Positions 7,094 to 8,237 of a stretch of 8,237 nucleotides of DNA are shown in pieces. Position numbers and translations under genes: made by a program. Where the stretch lies: contig VGTA01000114.1 in the NCBI GenBank assembly GCA_016874875.1, positions 1-8,237 of the forward strand, given 5' to 3'. The notes under the pieces were generated by a model. It made no database searches and was not told the DNA's origin. It worked only from the letters and a program-made list of their open reading frames with translations. The stretch is from Deltaproteobacteria bacterium. GTDB taxonomy: Bacteria > Myxococcota_A > Bradymonadia > UBA7976 > VGTA01. Position 1 is the first letter of the stretch. Every line of letters starts with the position of its first letter.

Positions 7094-8124
<1,031 letters not shown>

Positions 8125-8132
8125 GCGTGATT

Positions 8133-8136
8133 TCCT
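8133..8136 (-). promoter_or_regulatory. Shine-Dalgarno site of the substrate-binding lipoprotein gene
   Basis: On the minus strand AGGA lies eight bases before the ATG at 8124, in good position, and supports that start. Confidence 0.55.
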
Positions 8137-8188
8137 GAGCTTCGCGCGCGGGGCGCGAGGGTGACGGGGGGGGCGCGGGGGGTGTTAT

Positions 8189-8216
8189 TGGACATTGCGC
8201 GCGGGCGCGTTATGGT
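8189..8216 (+). promoter_or_regulatory. Possible rightward promoter near the window edge
   Basis: TGGACA (8189-8194) and TATGGT (8211-8216) are 16 bases apart in the only AT-richer patch of this non-coding end. The first box matches five of six -35 bases and the second four of six -10 bases. It would serve a gene beyond the right edge, divergent from the metal-binding lipoprotein. No coding start is visible after it within the window. Confidence 0.3.
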
Positions 8217-8237
8217 GGATAGAGGCGCGCCCCCCCA

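Overview
The window is extremely GC-rich DNA (well above 70% G+C by eye, with G/C at nearly every third codon position). It carries six protein-coding genes packed tightly on both strands. No RNA gene, insertion sequence or CRISPR array was seen. The mixture of a long membrane-anchored Ser/Thr kinase with an N-terminal Cys-rich knuckle, an Ala/Pro-rich envelope protein with TPR-like helices and extreme GC suggests a member of the Myxococcota or a related deltaproteobacterial lineage. This is inference; no marker gene is present.

Left block (1-4965, all minus strand) reads right to left as an apparent three-gene operon: a 730-residue transmembrane Ser/Thr protein kinase, then after 26 bp a 309-residue exported TPR-like protein with two C-terminal membrane segments, then, overlapping by the four bases GTGA, a large exported protein. 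That last frame is open for more than 600 codons and runs off the left edge. All three proteins have an extracytoplasmic part, and in each the visible part has exactly two cysteines. I read this as a kinase-linked envelope module of unknown function.

Middle (4966-6420): a short divergent promoter region separates the kinase from a plus-strand guanine deaminase (guaD). The deaminase has all expected metal and substrate residues, and its start at 5092 is fixed by a good Shine-Dalgarno sequence.

Right block (6422-8124, minus strand): a zinc/manganese-type ABC transporter substrate-binding lipoprotein is followed by an HAD-IB family phosphatase, coupled by an ATGA overlap. The phosphatase and guaD converge with one base between their stop codons. 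The last 113 bp are non-coding, with the lipoprotein RBS and a possible rightward promoter.

A recurring theme is short in-frame tandem repeats (6- and 9-bp units) inside the genes: an 11-copy perfect 9-mer at the left edge, an 11-unit 9-mer in the kinase linker, and repeats in the signal peptides and in the lipoprotein C-terminus. I found no clearly new biochemical system. The best lead is the kinase/TPR/exported-protein operon.
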